Source: Clostridium sp. MB40-C1 (GTDB lineage: Bacteria > Bacillota > Clostridia > Clostridiales > Clostridiaceae). Taken from it: a stretch of DNA of 64,000 bases. The stretch covers positions 1,426,001 through 1,490,000 of the forward strand of contig NZ_CP133189.1 in the NCBI RefSeq assembly GCF_030913655.1. The letters are read 5' to 3'. Of the stretch, positions 9,276 through 17,045 are shown one piece after another. Each line of letters opens with the position of its first letter. The first letter of the stretch is position 1. The translations under genes were made by a program, and so were the position numbers. The notes beneath the pieces were generated by a model. It saw only the letters and a list, made by a program, of their open reading frames with translations, searched no databases and had not been told where the DNA came from.

Positions 9276-10060
9276 TCAATATTACCTTCTTTCAATAATT
9301 TTTCTTTATTTAAGAGATATATTTCATCTATTAATCCAACTTTAAAACTTCCAGGAGTTTTATATTTTTGTGCAGCTTTTTCTCCAGCAATATTCATAGA
9401 AAGTATAGAAGATATTGTAGATATGAAGTTATCTTCATAAGTAGCCGCTGTAGCTGCAGTAAGGGCACCAACCATACAACCAGCACCTGTTATTAAAGTA
9501 AGCATCTCGGTGCCATTTTTAATAATAGCTGATCTTTTTCCATCAGTTATGATATCTTCCTTCCCTGTTGCTGCAATAACACAGTTATATTTTTGTGATA
9601 GGGAAACACATGCTTCAAGAACATTTTCATCATCTAAAGAGTCAACACCTCTAGACTTAGATTCTAATCCAGCCAAAGACTTTATTTCAGAAGCATTACC
9701 TTTAATTACATCGATTCTACCAAGGTTAAATAAATTTTCAATAAAGTCAATTTTCCTTTTTATAGCACCACATCCAACTGGATCTAAAATTAATGGTATA
9801 TTATTATTTTTAGCAGATATACCAGCCATAATAGCAGCCTGTTCTTGTTCTTTTGTTAAAGTTCCTACATTAACATAAACTGATGAAGATATGCTAGCAA
9901 AATCATAGGATTCATCATAAGCTTCAACCATAGCAGGTGACGCACCAAAAGAGAGTAGTATATTAGCACAATCATTAATGGTTACATAATTAGTAATAGC
10001 ATGAACTAAAGGTGTTTTATTTCTCACTTCAGTTATAACTTTACAAACATTTTTAATCAT
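9266..10060 (-). CDS. thiM: hydroxyethylthiazole kinase ThiM
   Basis: ATP-dependent kinase that salvages the thiazole moiety of thiamin. The 264-residue ribokinase-fold protein begins with [29 protein letters not shown] and has the PVGCGA loop and the active-site anion hole GAGCMVGAL near residue 195. Together with ThiD and ThiE it forms a salvage route from thiazole and HMP. No thiG/thiH/thiS thiazole-synthesis genes are in the window, so thiazole may be taken up or made elsewhere. It sits 21 bases below thiD. Confidence 0.96.
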   Translation of the reverse strand: MIKNVCKVITEVRNKTPLVHAITNYVTINDCANILLSFGASPAMVEAYDESYDFASISSSVYVNVGTLTKEQEQAAIMAGISAKNNNIPLILDPVGCGAIKRKIDFIENLFNLGRIDVIKGNASEIKSLAGLESKSRGVDSLDDENVLEACVSLSQKYNCVIAATGKEDIITDGKRSAIIKNGTEMLTLITGAGCMVGALTAATAATYEDNFISTISSILSMNIAGEKAAQKYKTPGSFKVGLIDEIYLLNKEKLLKEGNIEWL

Positions 10061-10081
10061 TGTTAAACCTCCTTAATTTAT

Positions 10082-10888
10082 TTATGGTTCAAAATTAATA
10101 TCTGATTTTTCATATAAATCTATAAAATGACCTAAAGGGCCAACACCATGACCAATCGAAAAAGAATTTTTTATAGCTTTATTAATATATTCTTTGGAAA
10201 GATATATACTTTTTTCTAAAGAATATCCTAAAGCAATATAGCTAGCTATAGCAGAGGATAATGTACAGCCAGTACCATGAGTATTTAAAGAATCTATTCT
10301 ACTTCCTTCTACATTAATAAACTTATTTTCAAAGTATAGCAAATCAGTAGCATCGCTGCATTTATGACCACCTTTTATAAGAACAGCTCTAGGTCCATAT
10401 TCTTTAATGATCAAAGCAGCTTTTTTCATATCTTCTTCAGTATTAATTTTAATACCAGATAGTTCTTCAGCCTCAGGAATATTGGGAGTAACCAAATCTG
10501 CAATTGATATAAGACTTTTCAACTCTTCAATAGCTTCTGGCTTTAAAAGATAATAACCACTTTTAGAAATCATTAAAGGATCTATAATAATATTTTTTAA
10601 TTCATATTTGCATAACATATTTTTTATAGTTTTTATAGTATGACAAGTTGATACCATACCAATTTTTACAGAATCTACTTTTATATCATCAAAAATAGCT
10701 TTGAGCTGAGCTTCTACAATTGTTGTATCTAAATCTTGAACTGCAAAAACTCCTCTTGTATTTTGGGCAGTAACTGAAGTAATTACACTCATAGCATAAA
10801 CTCCAAGAGAAGACATAGTTTTAATATCTGCCTGTATTCCTGCACCACCACAACTATCTGAACCTGCTATTGTTAAAACTTTTTTCAT
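10082..10888 (-). CDS. thiD: bifunctional HMP kinase / HMP-P kinase ThiD
   Basis: Phosphorylates HMP and then HMP-P to HMP-PP. Family signature motifs are VLTIAGSDSCGGAGIQAD at the N-terminus, the DPLMISKSG block, VLIKGGH, and NTHGTGCTLSSAIA with the catalytic region near residue 205. The start was placed at MKKVLTIAG (ATG ending at 10888) because AAGGAG lies 6-7 bases upstream; the longer ORF adds 13 residues without a ribosome site. First gene after the TPP riboswitch and its attenuator. Confidence 0.96.
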   Translation of the reverse strand: MKKVLTIAGSDSCGGAGIQADIKTMSSLGVYAMSVITSVTAQNTRGVFAVQDLDTTIVEAQLKAIFDDIKVDSVKIGMVSTCHTIKTIKNMLCKYELKNIIIDPLMISKSGYYLLKPEAIEELKSLISIADLVTPNIPEAEELSGIKINTEEDMKKAALIIKEYGPRAVLIKGGHKCSDATDLLYFENKFINVEGSRIDSLNTHGTGCTLSSAIASYIALGYSLEKSIYLSKEYINKAIKNSFSIGHGVGPLGHFIDLYEKSDINFEP

Positions 10889-10921
10889 GATTAATCTCCT
10901 TCCAAAAACTTTATATATGCA

Positions 10922-10961
10922 AAAAAACATATTTACAATATGTCTATTGCAAATATGTTTT
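10922..10961 (-). repeat. AT-rich hairpin in the thiD leader
   Basis: Perfect 12-bp arms AAAAACATATTT (10922-10933) and AAATATGTTTTT (10950-10961) lie between the riboswitch attenuator and the thiD start. Read on the minus strand the stem ends in a T run, so it could be a second, weaker termination point or an mRNA stabiliser. Confidence 0.5.
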
Positions 10962-10983
10962 TAAATAGAGCTACAAAGAGTTT

Positions 10984-11014
10984 AAAAAACTCCCTTGCAA
11001 AAAAGCAAGGGAGT
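10984..11014 (-). terminator. attenuator terminator of the TPP riboswitch
   Basis: On the minus strand CTCCCTTGC - TTTTTT - GCAAGGGAG is followed directly by TTTTTT. It lies 26 bases below the riboswitch aptamer and 95 bases above thiD. This is the expected expression platform: with TPP bound the terminator forms and the operon is off. Confidence 0.88.
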
Positions 11015-11039
11015 AATTAATACTAACTAATCACTCTAG

Positions 11040-11114
11040 AGCTTCCTTCGCTAATACTAATTAGATCAGGTTCAAAGGGTTGGATAAAATCCTCTCAGCT
11101 ATTTAAGCACCCCT
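11040..11114 (-). promoter_or_regulatory. TPP riboswitch (THI element)
   Basis: On the minus strand the conserved parts occur in order: GGGGTGC (11113-11107), GCTGAGA (11099-11093), ACCCTTTGAACCTGATCT (11080-11063) and GCGAAGGAAGC (11051-11041). These are the family's invariant J/P elements that bind the pyrimidine and diphosphate of thiamin pyrophosphate. It precedes thiD-thiM-thiE-thiC-purF and a Rho-independent attenuator. Ends are approximate. Confidence 0.96.
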
Positions 11115-11201
11115 GCAATAGATAAATCGAATATAAAATTTTTAAACTGCATTACAAGAGTATATTAACACTATTGCTATAAAAAAGCAATCTATATTTT
11201 A

Positions 11202-11228
11202 TTTAGATAATCTATTAGATTATCTAAA
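11202..11228. repeat. 27-bp palindrome upstream of a small gene
   Basis: TTTAGATAATCTA, one T, then the exact reverse complement. It lies about 50 bases before the GTG start at 11281 and about 90 bases from the thiamin riboswitch on the other side, within the divergent intergenic region. An operator is possible. Confidence 0.5.
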
Positions 11229-11280
11229 GCATAAAACCATATATAAAGGATAACATAATATTTAGAAAGGAGATGGAATA

Positions 11281-11493
11281 GTGACTAAGAAAAAAATAAA
11301 TCAAAATGTAAATCATCAAATAGAAAATATAGACAAAAAACATAGACAAATTACAAGTGAAGAAGAATTTAGAATAATAGGCAATAACACAGAATTAGTA
11401 GATACCCATGAATTAGGTACCAATATAGAAAGTAACCCATTTGCATTTAGCGAAGAAAAAAAACCTTTTTATAAAGAGGATGATGAAAATTAG
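11281..11493 (+). CDS. hypothetical small hydrophilic protein (70 aa)
   Basis: Starts at GTG with AGAAAGGAGATG just upstream, a strong ribosome site. The protein is rich in Glu, Lys and Asn and has no membrane segment or signal peptide. It lies among several short genes near a SASP gene, which suggests a spore-related product, but I do not recognise the family. Confidence 0.6.
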   Translation: MTKKKINQNVNHQIENIDKKHRQITSEEEFRIIGNNTELVDTHELGTNIESNPFAFSEEKKPFYKEDDEN

Positions 11494-11562
11494 CATTATC
11501 TTATAATTAAATTTACAAAGTATATCAAATATAATAGACACGAAAAGAAGGAGACGTATTTT

Positions 11563-11841
11563 ATGGATAATTTTTATGAATATGGAGATTTAAGAGTAGA
11601 AATGGAAAATCTAAAAGATCTTTTAATAAATAAGATGGGAATAGGTGAATATAGTACAAGTGATATTCTAACAGCATATAAAACCACCTATGAAAATGAT
11701 GCTCAAACTGCATTAGATTCTTCATGGTCAGAATACTTTGAAGAAATTTTAAAGCAGTGCGAAGGCAGAACTGAAGGAAAAGTAATAAAACAGATTAAAG
11801 ATCCTAATGTTAATCATAATACACATTGGAAAATATATTAA
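11563..11841 (+). CDS. hypothetical protein (92 aa)
   Basis: Acidic soluble protein beginning MDNFYEYGDLRVEMENL. AGAAGGAGACG lies upstream of the ATG at normal spacing. It is 69 bases after the preceding small gene, possibly co-transcribed. No motif is recognised. Confidence 0.6.
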   Translation: MDNFYEYGDLRVEMENLKDLLINKMGIGEYSTSDILTAYKTTYENDAQTALDSSWSEYFEEILKQCEGRTEGKVIKQIKDPNVNHNTHWKIY

Positions 11842-11895
11842 TTAAAGTAAATTTTATATAGAATAAAGGTTTTAATGTATTAAAATATAAAATAT

Positions 11896-11921
11896 ATTTA
11901 CATAATAAATATTATGTAAAT
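11896..11921. repeat. inverted repeat in gap 11842-12186
   Basis: ATTTACATAATA and TATTATGTAAAT separated by AA. A related, imperfect copy with the same downstream AAAATAAAAAGTAAACT-like flank occurs near 15080-15125, so this may be a short dispersed element. The 345-base gap also holds a terminator (11956-11982) and a second AT-rich inverted repeat around 12034-12073; no gene was seen. Confidence 0.4.
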
Positions 11922-11955
11922 TAAAATAAAAAGTAAACTAATCTAAACAAATCCT

Positions 11956-11982
11956 AAAATCCCTGCAATGGGATTTTTTATT
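11956..11982 (+). terminator. intrinsic terminator
   Basis: Stem AAAATCCC (11956-11963) with GGGATTTT (11970-11977) and a T-rich tail, 114 bases after the stop of the 92-residue protein. Confidence 0.7.
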
Positions 11983-12186
11983 TTAAAAAATAATTAGTTA
12001 TTAAGAGTCTTAAAATAAATATTTTACACTTAATAAAAAGAAAATAAAACTTATTTTTTTCTTTTTATTCATATACATAGTATAGGTAATATCTATTTGT
12101 ATATTAGATAATTTACTAAAACCTAAAATTATATTGAATAAAATAAGTTTTATTGTAATATATTAATTTATTAGGAGGGAGATTAT

Positions 12187-12441
12187 ATGAAAATAAGCTT
12201 CTTTTATAAATGCAGAGATGGGTATGTTATAAGTAATGAATCTAATAACACTGAAGAAGTAGAAAATAATAAAAATAAAACAATAAAAAAGATAGCTGAA
12301 CATATAGAAAGAAAATGTGAAGAATATAAAGATGAAATAGATTTTAATAAGGATAGTGAAGAATTAGAACAACTTTTAAAAGCGTTCAAAGAAGAAATTA
12401 GAAATACTAATAAAGAAGAAAGCGAAGATAATGATGAATAA
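12187..12441 (+). CDS. hypothetical charged protein (84 aa)
   Basis: Starts at ATG with TTAGGAGGGAG upstream. After a short N-terminal part (MKISFFYKCRDGYVI) the protein is highly charged Glu/Lys/Asn, probably a long helix or disordered. It ends with an acidic tail and overlaps the start of a strong terminator. Family not recognised. Confidence 0.6.
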   Translation: MKISFFYKCRDGYVISNESNNTEEVENNKNKTIKKIAEHIERKCEEYKDEIDFNKDSEELEQLLKAFKEEIRNTNKEESEDNDE

Positions 12442-12492
12442 ATTAAAGGGCTGTAGCACTAATTTTTTAGTGCTACAGCCCCTTTAATTTAT
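12440..12492. terminator. bidirectional terminator between convergent genes
   Basis: A long stem with one bulge: AAATTAAAGGG-CTGTAGCACTAA (12440-12462) against its complement ending at about 12490, with A-rich and T-rich flanks. It separates the 84-residue gene (plus) from the SASP gene (minus). Confidence 0.85.
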
Positions 12493-12501
12493 CTTTATCT
12501 A

Positions 12502-12678
12502 TTATAATTCTCTTTCATATTTCTCTACCATTCTTTTTACCATTTCTCCGCCAACACTTCCACATTGTTTTGAAGTAAGATCTCCATTGTAATCTGTAAA
12601 AGGAACACCAAGCTCTTGGGCTACTTCCATCTTAAATTTATTTAATCCATTTCTTGCTTCAGGAACTAGATGTTTCAT
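12502..12678 (-). CDS. alpha/beta-type small acid-soluble spore protein
   Basis: 58 residues, MKHLVPEARNGLNKFKMEV... ending KYEREL. The family core ELGVPF...GDLTSKQCGSVGGEMVKRMV matches alpha/beta SASPs, including the position of the GPR protease region (near the N-terminal KFKMEVAQE) and the GxxGGxMVK block. These proteins coat spore DNA and protect it from UV and heat, and are degraded on germination. AAAGGAGG precedes the ATG. Expected control is by forespore sigma-G; I did not find a convincing promoter. Confidence 0.9.
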   Translation of the reverse strand: MKHLVPEARNGLNKFKMEVAQELGVPFTDYNGDLTSKQCGSVGGEMVKRMVEKYEREL

Positions 12679-12870
12679 ATTTATTTCCTCCTTTACATTT
12701 CACTTTGAGATTTAAATAATTCTTTAATTTTTATGTCATTACTTTTTTGTCACTATTATATTGTGAAAAATCACATATAAGTATGCTGATAGATTTATGG
12801 ATAGGATGGTACTTAATTATAAAGTAACCACTAAAAAAACAAAATGGTAGTAAAATTTAAGACATAAAAT

Positions 12871-12913
12871 ATTAGACTGTTAACAAGACATATTTGCTTG
12901 ATAACAGTCTAAT
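12871..12913 (-). terminator. hairpin after the 52-aa minus-strand gene
   Basis: Arms ATTAGACTGTTA (12871-12882) and TAACAGTCTAAT (12902-12913) continue inwards as CAAG/CTTG with one mismatch. It lies 20 bases beyond the stop at 12933 on the minus strand. The T tract is weak. Confidence 0.6.
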
Positions 12914-12932
12914 AGACTTAGATTTTTTAATT

Positions 12933-13091
12933 TTATGATTTATTATTTTTAGTTTTATTGTTAGGTGGATTTATTTCTGTTACTAGCCCTTCTGAAGCCA
13001 TTTCATAGCTTGTAGAATTAGGATTTAAAATATTAGCTCTATTATCATTATTTTTTTTAGTTGCTTTTTTAGGAGCTGTTTTTTTACCCAT
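12933..13091 (-). CDS. hypothetical basic protein (52 aa)
   Basis: Begins MGKKTAPKKATKKNND and ends in another Asn/Lys-rich stretch. GAGGAGG lies directly upstream of the ATG. The Lys-rich composition and the place next to a SASP gene suggest a small spore DNA-associated protein, but this is inference and the family is not recognised. Confidence 0.6.
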   Translation of the reverse strand: MGKKTAPKKATKKNNDNRANILNPNSTSYEMASEGLVTEINPPNNKTKNNKS

Positions 13092-13227
13092 AAAATCCTC
13101 CTCATATAAACTTTTTATATAGTTGACTTATACCTCTATAAGTTTGTATCAAACAAACTATGTAAAGTAGCAACTTTTAATTTAGTTATGAATTTTAAAC
13201 TCATATATAGTGTTTACTAAAGTAAAA

Positions 13228-14382
13228 TCATTTATTCACCAGTTTGTTTTTAGGAGGTTTTGGTCCTAAATATTGATAGAAATAACATTGAATTCTACCA
13301 TTATAGAGTTTCCTATTTTTATCAGATTTTTTTCCAAAACATTCTTCAAATTTATCATGAGATGTTATGATAAAGTAAGACCAACTGTCTAATTTCTTAA
13401 ATGTTCTACCCATTTCTTTATAAAGTTCTTCTACTTCATCCTTTTCACTTAATCTTTCTCCATAAGGAGGATTACAAACAATAGTTCCATAGTGTTTATT
13501 CGAGCTTAATTCGGTAACTGACCGTTGTTGAAAGTGAATACAATCATCTACTCCAGCTTTAATAGCATTTTGTCTAGCTATATTAATTACTCTTTCATCT
13601 ATATCAAAGCCAAATATGGAATGTTCTTTATCCAGTATTATTTTTTCATAAGCTTCTTTTCTTACTTTTTTCCATGTAAGAGAGGAAATTATGAAATCCC
13701 ATTCTTCGCATGCAAAACTTCTATTCAAACCTGGAGCAATATTTTTAGCTATAAGAGCTGCTTCAATTGGTATTGTTCCTGAACCACAAAATGGATCTAT
13801 AAAATTTCTATCATATCTCCACTGACTAAGAATTACAAGAGCTGCTGCTAAAGTTTCTTTTAAAGGAGCTTCACTTCCAACTTCTCTATAGCCTCTTTTG
13901 TGAAGAGCATCTCCGCTAGTGTCTAATAGAACCGTTACAGTATCATTTAGTATAGAGATTAATATAGGATATTTATCTCCACTTTCAGTAAACCAATCAA
14001 TATCATAACTTTCTTTTAAACTTTCTACAATAGCCTTTTTAGAAATAGATTGTATATCAGAAAGGCTAAAAAGTTGAGATTTAACAGATTTAGCATTCAC
14101 TATAAAATTAGCATCCTCTGGTAAATACTCTTCCCACTTTATTTTTTTTACTCCTTGAAACAACTCTTCAAAAGAAGTTGCATTGAATTCTGAAAGTTTT
14201 ATAAAAACTCTATCTGCACATCTAAGCCATAGATTTGATTTGCAAATACATTCTTCATCTCCGAAATAAGTAACTTTACCATTTTCAACTTTTAAATTTT
14301 TATATCCTAAACGTTTTAATTCTTTTCCAACAATGGATTCTAATCCAAATGCAGATGTAGCTATCAATTCATATGTAGCCAT
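13228..14382 (-). CDS. THUMP-domain class I SAM-dependent RNA methyltransferase (RlmL/YpsC-like)
   Basis: Predicted N2-guanine methyltransferase of 23S rRNA. A ferredoxin-like/THUMP region occupies about residues 1-160, and the catalytic domain follows with PFCGSGTIPIEAALIA near residue 197 (SAM site) and VCNPPYGERL near residue 304 (the NPPY catalytic motif). Length 384 fits the Firmicutes YpsC group rather than the fused RlmKL of enterobacteria. The exact nucleotide target is not decided by sequence alone. Start ATG has AGAAAGGCGG upstream. Confidence 0.88.
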   Translation of the reverse strand: MATYELIATSAFGLESIVGKELKRLGYKNLKVENGKVTYFGDEECICKSNLWLRCADRVFIKLSEFNATSFEELFQGVKKIKWEEYLPEDANFIVNAKSVKSQLFSLSDIQSISKKAIVESLKESYDIDWFTESGDKYPILISILNDTVTVLLDTSGDALHKRGYREVGSEAPLKETLAAALVILSQWRYDRNFIDPFCGSGTIPIEAALIAKNIAPGLNRSFACEEWDFIISSLTWKKVRKEAYEKIILDKEHSIFGFDIDERVINIARQNAIKAGVDDCIHFQQRSVTELSSNKHYGTIVCNPPYGERLSEKDEVEELYKEMGRTFKKLDSWSYFIITSHDKFEECFGKKSDKNRKLYNGRIQCYFYQYLGPKPPKNKLVNK

Positions 14383-14609
14383 TTAATATTCCGCCTTTCT
14401 ATATTAATTTTCCTTATTTAATATATCATTACACTATATAAAAAACAATAAATGAACTTATATAAATGTATTTTATATAAATATAATAAATATGTTTTCA
14501 CAAAATATAGTTATTATATTATGAACTAAATTAATATTTAGAATTTTTCAAATACAATGTTTATTAAAATTGCCATAAATGATAAAATAATGAATAAGAG
14601 GTGATGTAA

Positions 14610-14699
14610 ATGAAAAAAATACTAAAGGTAATTTTATTCATTCTAATATTTAGTGGTATAGGATTTGCTATAGGATATTTTTTGGTTGGTAAACAATAA
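14610..14699 (+). CDS. single-pass membrane micropeptide (29 aa)
   Basis: MKKILKVILFILIFSGIGF... with one hydrophobic helix of about 20 residues and a short polar tail. AAGAGGTGATG lies 5-6 bases upstream of the ATG, and the gene is followed 17 bases later by the zinc-binding protein at 14717. Function unknown. Confidence 0.5.
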   Translation: MKKILKVILFILIFSGIGFAIGYFLVGKQ

Positions 14700-14716
14700 A
14701 TTTTAAGGAGATAGAA

Positions 14717-15070
14717 ATGGGCAAATGTATCATATGTGGTGCACATGGTGAAAGACATCATATTGTTTATAAAAACCAAGGAGGGATAGATATTCCTTTA
14801 AATTATGTTTATCTATGTTCTGAACACCATAGAGGAAAGTTAGGTCCTCATAAGAACAGAAGTATAGATTATGAATATAAAAAAAATTTTCAAAATAAAC
14901 TATTTCATATACTTAAAGAAGAATATTATAGTATGAATGATTTGAAAAAATTACTCAAGATAAATCCTTTTCAAGGAAAAATACTTGAGAAAAAATTTAA
15001 AAAATACAAAAATGGATATAAAAAAATAGAAATTATTAAAATTCTTATGGGTGGTAAACTATATTTTTAA
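14717..15070 (+). CDS. HNH-like zinc-binding protein
   Basis: The N-terminal half has CIICG, ERHHIVY and YLCSEHHRG, a Cys2/His arrangement like an HNH (beta-beta-alpha-metal) fold. The C-terminal half is Lys-rich with a helix likely to bind nucleic acid. At 117 residues it could be a small nuclease or a structural zinc protein; the HH pair gives the catalytic possibility but activity is not shown. Start ATG has AAGGAG upstream. Confidence 0.65.
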   Translation: MGKCIICGAHGERHHIVYKNQGGIDIPLNYVYLCSEHHRGKLGPHKNRSIDYEYKKNFQNKLFHILKEEYYSMNDLKKLLKINPFQGKILEKKFKKYKNGYKKIEIIKILMGGKLYF

Positions 15071-15198
15071 TATAAAAATATAGTTTACATAATGTTTATT
15101 ATGTGTTTAAAAAATAAAAGTAAACTTAAATCAAAATTTGAAAAATAAATAAAATACCTATATAATTATCTACATAAAAACAAGAGAGGTGATAGCAA

Positions 15199-15909
15199 TT
15201 GATAGAAAGACTTCAAAAATACATGGCCTCATGCGGAGTTGATTCAAGAAGAAAATGTGAAGATATAATACTATCAGGTAAAGTAAGAGTTAATGATAAA
15301 ATAGTACAAGAATTAGGAGTAAAAATTGATACTGATAAAGATAAAGTATATGTAGATTCTAAATTAATAACAAAAGAAAAAAGTAAATTATACATAGCTT
15401 TAAATAAACCTGAAGGATATGTATCTACTGTTAAAGATGATAGGGGAAGAAAAACAATTATAGACTTAATTAAATTAGATGAAAGAATATATCCAATAGG
15501 CAGATTAGACTATAACACTTCTGGATTAATTCTTCTTACAAATGACGGAGATATCTATAATAAAATAATTCATCCAAGGGAAGAAATAAATAAACTATAT
15601 TTAGCAACTATTAAAGGCATTCCTTCCAAAGAAAAAATAGAGAAATTTTGTAATGGTATTGATATTGGAGGTTATATTACTTCAAATGCAAGTTTTAAAA
15701 TAATAAAAAAGTTCAAAGACACTTGTGAAGTTGAAATAACAATTCATGAAGGGAAAAACAGACAAATTAGAAAAATGTGTGATAAGATAGGGCATCCAGT
15801 TATTTCTTTAAAACGAATTTCTATAGGTAAACTTACCTTAGGAAATTTAAAACAAGGTGAATGGAGATATTTGCATGAATGTGAGATGGATTATTTAAAT
15901 TCTCTATAA
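15199..15909 (+). CDS. rluB: 23S rRNA pseudouridine synthase, RsuA/RluB family
   Basis: N-terminal S4 RNA-binding domain (residues 1-60, ERLQKYMASCGVDSRRKCE) and pseudouridine synthase core with the catalytic block GRLDYNTSGLILLTNDG (Asp near residue 100), plus the C-terminal HEGKNRQIRKMCDKIGHPV motif. Expected target is uridine 2605 of 23S rRNA for RluB orthologs; RsuA-type activity on 16S cannot be excluded. Start is TTG with GAGAGGTGATAG just upstream. Confidence 0.88.
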   Translation: MIERLQKYMASCGVDSRRKCEDIILSGKVRVNDKIVQELGVKIDTDKDKVYVDSKLITKEKSKLYIALNKPEGYVSTVKDDRGRKTIIDLIKLDERIYPIGRLDYNTSGLILLTNDGDIYNKIIHPREEINKLYLATIKGIPSKEKIEKFCNGIDIGGYITSNASFKIIKKFKDTCEVEITIHEGKNRQIRKMCDKIGHPVISLKRISIGKLTLGNLKQGEWRYLHECEMDYLNSL

Positions 15910-16043
15910 TTATACTATAGTTATCCTTAATTCTTATACACTAATCCCTTAAAATATGAAACATAACTTGATAAATGTTTTAATTGATGGTAAAATGAAA
16001 TAAAAATTTCATTTTTTGCAATGCAAGAAAGGGTTTGATAACT

Positions 16044-16916
16044 ATGGACGAAAATACTCAAGATCTTATGAGAACCATTCAGATAAAATTTCCAAGACTA
16101 AGTAAAGGTCAAAAATTAATTGCTGAATACATATTAAAACATTATGATAAAGCTGCTTTTATGACAGCAGCAAAGCTTGGTACAAGTGTAGGAGTTAGTG
16201 AATCTACAGTAGTTAGATTTGCAAATGAATTAGGTTTTACTGGATATCCAAAATTACAAAAAGCACTTCATGACTTAATTAAAAATAAATTAACTACTGT
16301 TCAAAGAATAGAATTGTCAAATAATTTGATAAATCAAGAAAACGCTTTAAAAGGTGTATTAAAAGCAGATATGGAAAACATACGATCTACTTTAGAAAAA
16401 ATTAACCATAAAGATTTTGAACAAGTAGTTAACTCTATATTAAGTGCTAAAAGAATATATATTATTGGATTAAGAAGTTCTACTGCTTTAGCGGATTTTC
16501 TTGGCTTTTATTTAAATATCATGTTAGATAATGTAAAGGTTGTTAAACATGGAATTAGTGATGTTTTTGATCAAATGATAAATATAACCAATGAAGATTT
16601 AGTAATTGGAATTGGCTTCCCTCGTTATGCTGGAAGAACTATAGAAGCATTATCTTATGCTCAAAGTAAAGGCACCAAGGTCGTGGCACTAACTGATAGT
16701 TTACTTTCCCCATTAGCTACTAGAGCTGAATATACTTTAATTGCTCAAAGTAATATGGCATCCTTTGTTGACTCCTTAGTTGCACCTTTAAGCGTTATAA
16801 ATGCACTTATAGTAGCTGTTGGTTTAAGAAACAAAGAAGCTACTTCAGCTACATTTAAGGAATTAGAAAGCATTTGGGAAGAATATCACGTATATTCTTA
16901 TAAAAAAGAAGATTAA
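16044..16916 (+). CDS. MurR/RpiR family transcriptional regulator
   Basis: N-terminal helix-turn-helix (about residues 1-77) with the conserved region LSKGQKLIAEYILKHYDKAAFMTAAKLG and SESTVVRFANELGFTGYPKLQ, followed by a SIS sugar-phosphate binding domain (about 125-250; GLRSSTALADFLGFYL, GFPRYAGRTIEAL). Such proteins control sugar or amino-sugar use and sense a phosphosugar. No sugar gene is adjacent, so the regulon is unknown. Start is the ATG at 16044, 10 bases after GAAAGGG; the TTG at 16035 is too close to it. A terminator follows. Confidence 0.92.
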   Translation: MDENTQDLMRTIQIKFPRLSKGQKLIAEYILKHYDKAAFMTAAKLGTSVGVSESTVVRFANELGFTGYPKLQKALHDLIKNKLTTVQRIELSNNLINQENALKGVLKADMENIRSTLEKINHKDFEQVVNSILSAKRIYIIGLRSSTALADFLGFYLNIMLDNVKVVKHGISDVFDQMINITNEDLVIGIGFPRYAGRTIEALSYAQSKGTKVVALTDSLLSPLATRAEYTLIAQSNMASFVDSLVAPLSVINALIVAVGLRNKEATSATFKELESIWEEYHVYSYKKED

Positions 16917-16923
16917 TTTTTTT

Positions 16924-16955
16924 AAAAGGGGTAGTGTATATACCCTCTTTTTTTA
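16924..16955 (+). terminator. intrinsic terminator
   Basis: GGGTA/TACCC stem (within 16928-16945), then TCTTTTTTTT, directly after the RpiR-type gene. Confidence 0.75.
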
Positions 16956-17045
16956 TGTATTATTTATTTGAAATACTTGAATAAACCATAGTGTTATATT
17001 AAATTATAATAGTAAAAATTATTGTATGTACAATGAGGTGGACAA

